Below are positions 59,468 through 64,000 of a stretch of 64,000 bases of DNA, piece by piece. Position 1 is the first letter of the stretch, and each line of letters opens with the position of its first letter. The position numbers and the translations under genes are program-made. A model generated the notes under the pieces. It was not told the origin of the DNA. It saw only the letters and a list, made by a program, of their open reading frames with translations, and did no database searches. Source of the DNA: Tragulus kanchil (lineage: Eukaryota; Chordata; Mammalia; Artiodactyla; Tragulidae); contig JAIOJX010000031.1 in assembly GCA_022376925.1 (NCBI GenBank), forward strand, positions 137,596,854 to 137,660,853, written 5' to 3'.

Positions 59468-61639
59468 GATACAAGACTGCTTATGGATGAGAAGATGCAT
59501 GTGGGTGGAGAGAGTGAGCAGACTGACACCATGCTCCGAGCATCAAGCGCTTCCAGGACCTGGTGCACCTGATGCCGTGAACACTGTCCCCATGTATCCA
59601 CTTCAGGGCTGCTATGCCTGGTGGTTGGCCCCAGTAGCTTTGGAATCAGAACTACCTGGGTTTGAATCCAGTTGGGTAACCTTGGAAACATGACTGGACC
59701 TCCCTGACACCCACTCTCCACTCTGTACATTAGGCTAATAACTCTCATTGGTTTTGGGAGAAGTGAGAACACTGTCTGGTGCTCAAATTCTCCATCAGCA
59801 TACTTACAACTAATGTTATCACCTTGGCCAGTCTTGGAGTAAGAGTTTCAGTCCGACGAGCACATCTTCATCTTCTTGCCACCGCCACTTGCATATTAAA
59901 CTTCCTCCCACCCTCCTGCTTCCTCTGGTCCTGAGAGTCTCCATATCCACCCCAGGAGCCAAACCTCCACTAAAGCGGCCACATACAAAGGGTGCTCAGT
60001 CCATCCTTCAAGGCCCAATTCGAGCCACTCTCTCTTCCCTCCCATGATCTCTGCTGCCTCTGAACACTCTGGCACAATCTCCTGCCCTTGGCAATCCCTC
60101 TTCCGCCCACTGTCATTTCTGTGCATCCCCTGCCATCCCTTCCAGACTTGAGCACCTGAAGGGCAAAGATACATCTGAGCCACCCTGGTGGCCCCCACGG
60201 TCATGCACAGTTCTGTGCCTTGCAGGTATCTGGCAAATACTTGCATTCTGATGCCCTAAGAGATAAGACAGGAATCCCTCCCTCTAGTCTGCCTCTGAGG
60301 AGAGAAGCCATTCCAAGTGGGGCTGGGAGGAGACCCAGGAAAAGAGAGGCCAAGAGATGCTGGGCAGAAGAGTTCAGACAATGCCAAGGACTTCCCTGAC
60401 TGAGCCTTTTGACAACAGGGTATCATGATTGGGGACAAGGAGGGGAGGTGACACATCTCTTGGTGAGAACCCACATGCAGGCCAACCCAGCCAGGAAGGA
60501 TAGGGTGTGACCTTCGCAGGCCAGTTCTCCTCTCTGGGTCTTAATCAGCATGCCTCTCCAGGATGAGAAGGACTGATACAAGACTGCTTATGGATGAGAG
60601 AGCAGGGGGAAGGGCAGACTGACACCATGCTCCGAGCATCAAGCGCTTCCAGGACCTGGTGCACCTGATGCCGTGAACACTGTCCCCATGTATCCACTTC
60701 AGGGCTGCTATGCCTGGTGGTTGGCCCCAGTAGCTTTGGAATCAGAACTACCTGGGTTTGAATCCAGTTGGGTAACCTTGGAAACATGACTGGACCTCCC
60801 TGACACCCACTCTCCACTCTGTACATTAGGCTAATAACTCTCATTGGTTTTGGGAGAAGTGAGAACACTGTCTGGTGCTCAAATTCTCCATCAGCATACT
60901 TACAACTAATGTTATCACCTTGGCCAGTCTTGGAGTAAGAGTTTCAGTCCGACGAGCACATCTTCATCTTCTTGCCACCGCCACTTGCATATTAAACTTC
61001 CTCCCACCCTCCTGCTTCCTCTGGTCCTGAGAGTCTCCATATCCACCCCAGGAGCCAAACCTCCACTAAAGCGGCCACATACAAAGGGTGCTCAGTCCAT
61101 CCTTCAAGGCCCAATTGAGCCACTCTCTTCCCTCCCATGATCTCTGCTGCCTCTGAACACTCTGGCACAATCTCCTGCCCTTGGCAATCCCTCTTCCGCC
61201 CACTGTCATTTCTGTGCATCCCTGCCATCCCTTCCAGACTTGAGCACCTGAAGGGCAAAGATACATCTGAGCCACCCTGGTGGCCCCCACGGTCATGCAC
61301 AGTTCTGTGCCTTGCAGGTATCTGGCAAATACTTGCATTCTGATGCCCTAAGAGATAAGACAGGAATCCCTCCCTCTAGTCTGCCTCTGAGGAGAGAAGC
61401 CATTCCAAGTGGGGCTGGGAGGAGACCCAGGAAAAGAGAGGCCAAGAGATGCTGGGCAGAAGAGTTCAGACAATGCCAAGGACTTCCCTGACTGAGCCTT
61501 TTGACAACAGGGTATCATGATTGGGGACAAGGAGGGGAGGTGACACATCTCTTGGTGAGAACCCACATGCAGGCCAACCCAGCCAGGAAGGATAGGGTGT
61601 GACCTTCGGCAGGCCAGTTCTCCTCTCTGGGTCTTAATC
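59468..61639. repeat. tandem duplication 20 (59468-60546 / 60575-61639)
   Basis: Direct repeat at an offset of 1107 falling to 1092, overlapping duplication 19. The start of copy 2 is heavily deleted and 28 bases of filler precede it. Confidence 0.95.
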
Positions 61640-62263
61640 TCTCCTGTGATATGGAGATATGATGCCAGGACCTTCCTAAATGGTTGTTTACAGGATGCTA
61701 ACTAAAGAATGGGCATGACAACACTCCAAACTTGGCAAAGAACCTTAAGAATGTATTTCCAGAGCTCAAACATAATGGTCCTACATGGATTCAAAAATTA
61801 TGGATTTTGTTTTCGTTCTATTTATCTTGAGAACATCCACAACCATATATCCCGAAAGCTCTGGTGTCAATGAATAGTTTCAGGATTGATTAATGGCATA
61901 CCTGCTACACACAGTTTCAAGGAAAGTTCCTGTTACTTGGCCTAAAACCAAATTGCCAGATTCCTCTTTCTGCAGTCAGACACCATATGCACTGTTACAG
62001 AGAACCTCAGAACATATGCTACTCTGCTCTGGGATGGAGTGCTGATGCCATTCACTTCTGAGAGTGTGATCACAGGTCTGCAGAAGGCACCTCTCCTGAA
62101 CTCTGGGATCAGGAAGAGAGAAACCAACACCCATTCAGAGCTGCTGAATGTTTAACCAGACTCCTTAAGGAAACCCACTTAGTAATCCTTACCAATGGCA
62201 CCAGCATCTTTAGCGGAGTGTACCAAATAGGAAAGTGCTTCATGCTTTCAAAGTTAATGTTAC

Positions 62264-62388
62264 CTTTGGTGATCATACTTTTCTCCAAATAGTATGTTTT
62301 CTCTCACGTTTCCATGAAAGATCCACGCTTGTTGGGACACATAGGCCAGGGTCCCGTTGACGGCCACAATCCCTCGTTGCAACTGCAT
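62264..62388 (-). CDS. ABCC12: ABCC12 exon: NBD1 Q-loop, copy 1
   Basis: 125 nt between a CTCCAG acceptor and a GTAACA donor: MQLQRGIVAVNGTLAYVSQQ, AWIFHGNVRENILFGEKYDH, Q and AG of Arg. 'G...V.G..AYV.QQAWI..G.V..NILFG' is the highly conserved Q-loop region of ABCC NBD1. The Walker A exon should come next to the right but was not found before the window ends. Repeated at 63376-63500. Confidence 0.93.
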
Positions 62389-63375
62389 CTGGAGCAACAC
62401 CACCAGAGAATCCTCAGGAGCCCGGCCTCCCCCTGGGGGCTTGTTGTACCTTTGCCACCCACTTATTCCATGAGCACTAATTCTGAAGGTGCAAGAGATT
62501 GGCAAGCTGTCTCGCTGCACACCACAAAGCCCAGTTGTGCGGACTGAAGGGCTCAAAGTCAAACATCTTTGAGAGGCCAGGTGACAATGCCAAGGACTTC
62601 CCTGACTGAGCCTTTTGACAACAGGGTATCATGATTGGGGACAAGGAGGGAGGTGACACATCTCTTGGTGAGAACCCACATGCAGGCCAACCCAGCCAGG
62701 AAGGATAGGGTGTGACCTTCGCAGGCCAGTTCTCCTCTCTGGGTCTTAATCTCTCCTGTGATATGGAGATATGATGCCAGGACCTTCCTAAATGGTTGTT
62801 TACAGGATGCTAACTAAAGAATGGGCATGACAACACTCCAAACTTGGCAAAGAACCTTAAGAATGTATTTCCAGAGCTCAAACATAATGGTCCTACATGG
62901 ATTCAAAAATTATGGATTTTGTTTTCGTTCTATTTATCTTGAGAACATCCACAACCATATATCCCGAAAGCTCTGGTGTCAATGAATAGTTTCAGGATTG
63001 ATTAATGGCATACCTGCTACACACAGTTTCAAGGAAAGTTCCTGTTACTTGGCCTAAAACCAAATTGCCAGATTCCTCTTTCTGCAGTCAGACACCATAT
63101 GCACTGTTACAGAGAACCTCAGAACATATGCTACTCTGCTCTGGGATGGAGTGCTGATGCCATTCACTTCTGAGAGTGTGATCACAGGTCTGCAGAAGGC
63201 ACCTCTCCTGAACTCTGGGATCAGGAAGAGAGAAACCAACACCCATTCAGAGCTGCTGAATGTTTAACCAGACTCCTTAAGGAAACCCACTTAGTAATCC
63301 TTACCAATGGCACCAGCATCTTTAGCGGAGTGTACCAAATAGGAAAGTGCTTCATGCTTTCAAAGTTAATGTTAC

Positions 63376-63500
63376 CTTTGGTGATCATACTTTTCTCCAA
63401 ATAGTATGTTTTCTCTCACGTTTCCATGAAAGATCCACGCTTGTTGGGACACATAGGCCAGGGTCCCGTTGACGGCCACAATCCCTCGTTGCAACTGCAT
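63376..63500 (-). CDS. ABCC12: ABCC12 exon: NBD1 Q-loop, duplicate copy 2
   Basis: Identical to 62264-62388 at an offset of 1112 bases. It is the most upstream coding exon of the gene visible here. Confidence 0.88.
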
Positions 63501-63698
63501 CTGGAGCAACACCACCAGAGAATCCTCAGGAGCCCGGCCTCCCTCCCTGGGGGCTTGTTGTACCTTTGCCACCCACTTATTCCATGAGCACTAATTCTGA
63601 AGGTGCAAGAGATTGGCAAGCTGTCTCGCTGCACACCACAAAGCCCAGTTGTGCGGACTGAAGGGCTCAAAGTCAAACATCTTTGAGAGGCCAGGTGA

Positions 63699-64000
63699 GA
63701 ATGTTCCAGAAGGAGCAGAAGTCAGTCCTGCATGCTGGAGAACATGGCCTGTGGGGCTGCTGCTAGCACACATGCACCTGTCATGTAGGTGATGGAGCCT
63801 GTATTCTCTGGGATGTTCCAAAGGAGCAGACCAAAAGGGCAGAAGTTAAAAAGAGGTACATTTCACTCCCATCCACCTCAAAACTCCCCTAAGAGGGAAC
63901 AGGGGTGAGATCATGAGTTCCCTCATCTCTTATAGGATTCAATGGAAAGGATTCATATTATCAGGTGTAGGATTGGGTCACCTGCCAACTCTAGGGCTGT
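63699..64000. other. ABCC12 intron sequence at window end
   Basis: Unduplicated sequence. No Walker A (GSGKSS-type) exon is visible in any frame before the window ends. Confidence 0.5.

Larger units (their letters stand above)
57630..59859. repeat. tandem duplication 19 (57630-58745 / 58744-59859)
   Basis: Direct repeat at an offset of 1114 bases with almost no differences, carrying exon 57952-58024. The junction shares only a couple of bases. Confidence 0.96.
61469..63698. repeat. tandem duplication 21 (61469-62585 / 62582-63698)
   Basis: Direct repeat at an offset of 1113 to 1112, carrying the NBD1 Q-loop exon and overlapping duplication 20. Confidence 0.96.

Overview
The window is nuclear DNA of a ruminant (cattle, sheep, goat or buffalo group). 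It carries BovB (RTE) LINE fragments, Bov-tA SINEs and a second tRNA-derived cetartiodactyl SINE family, all typical of ruminants, together with older mammalian repeats (MIR, Tigger) and GT-AG spliced short exons. There is no bacterial, phage, CRISPR or organellar sequence. One gene explains all the coding sequence: the 3' half of an ABC transporter of subfamily C, best read as ABCC12 (MRP9). It lies on the minus strand, so it runs from right to left.

I could place 18 exons with consistent splice phase. From right to left they encode: NBD1 after its Walker A (exon 62264-62388 with the Q-loop; 57952-58024; 56074-56277 with the ABC signature and Walker B; 49145-49279 after the H-loop), the linker (48960-49035, 43785-43874), the second membrane domain (41894-41997, 38369-38566, 36400-36626, 32586-32723, 27370-27556, 16136-16225), and NBD2 (14242-14431 and 13631-13790 sharing Walker A, 11477-11555, 9277-9390 with the signature, 5947-6111 with Walker B and H-loop, 5752-5844 with the stop codon). 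One short linker exon between 43875 and 48959 was not found. TMD1 and Walker A of NBD1 lie beyond position 64000. Sequence left of 5752 is 3' UTR and intergenic DNA.

The striking property of the window is structural. About 21 direct two-copy tandem duplications are scattered across it, almost all with a period of 1.07-1.14 kb and close to 100% identity. They ignore exon borders, overlap in chains (some segments are present three times), carry small indels concentrated near their ends, and have scrambled or foreign-looking filler at several junctions. Twelve exons are present as two or three full copies and two more as one full plus one truncated copy. Read literally, the gene would have repeated NBD, membrane and stop-codon exons and could not make a normal transporter. 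I judge this to be false duplication in the assembly (unmerged contig or read ends) rather than biology. If so, roughly 23 kb of the 64 kb is redundant and the true locus is about 41 kb.

The rest is intronic sequence with interspersed repeats: a roughly 2 kb BovB relic split by a younger SINE (19.86-21.83 kb), several SINEs with clear target-site duplications, one SINE that appears to carry a transduced 3' flank (41.35-41.70 kb), an (AC)20 microsatellite and a 21-bp minisatellite (56.6 kb). I found no previously undescribed biological system.
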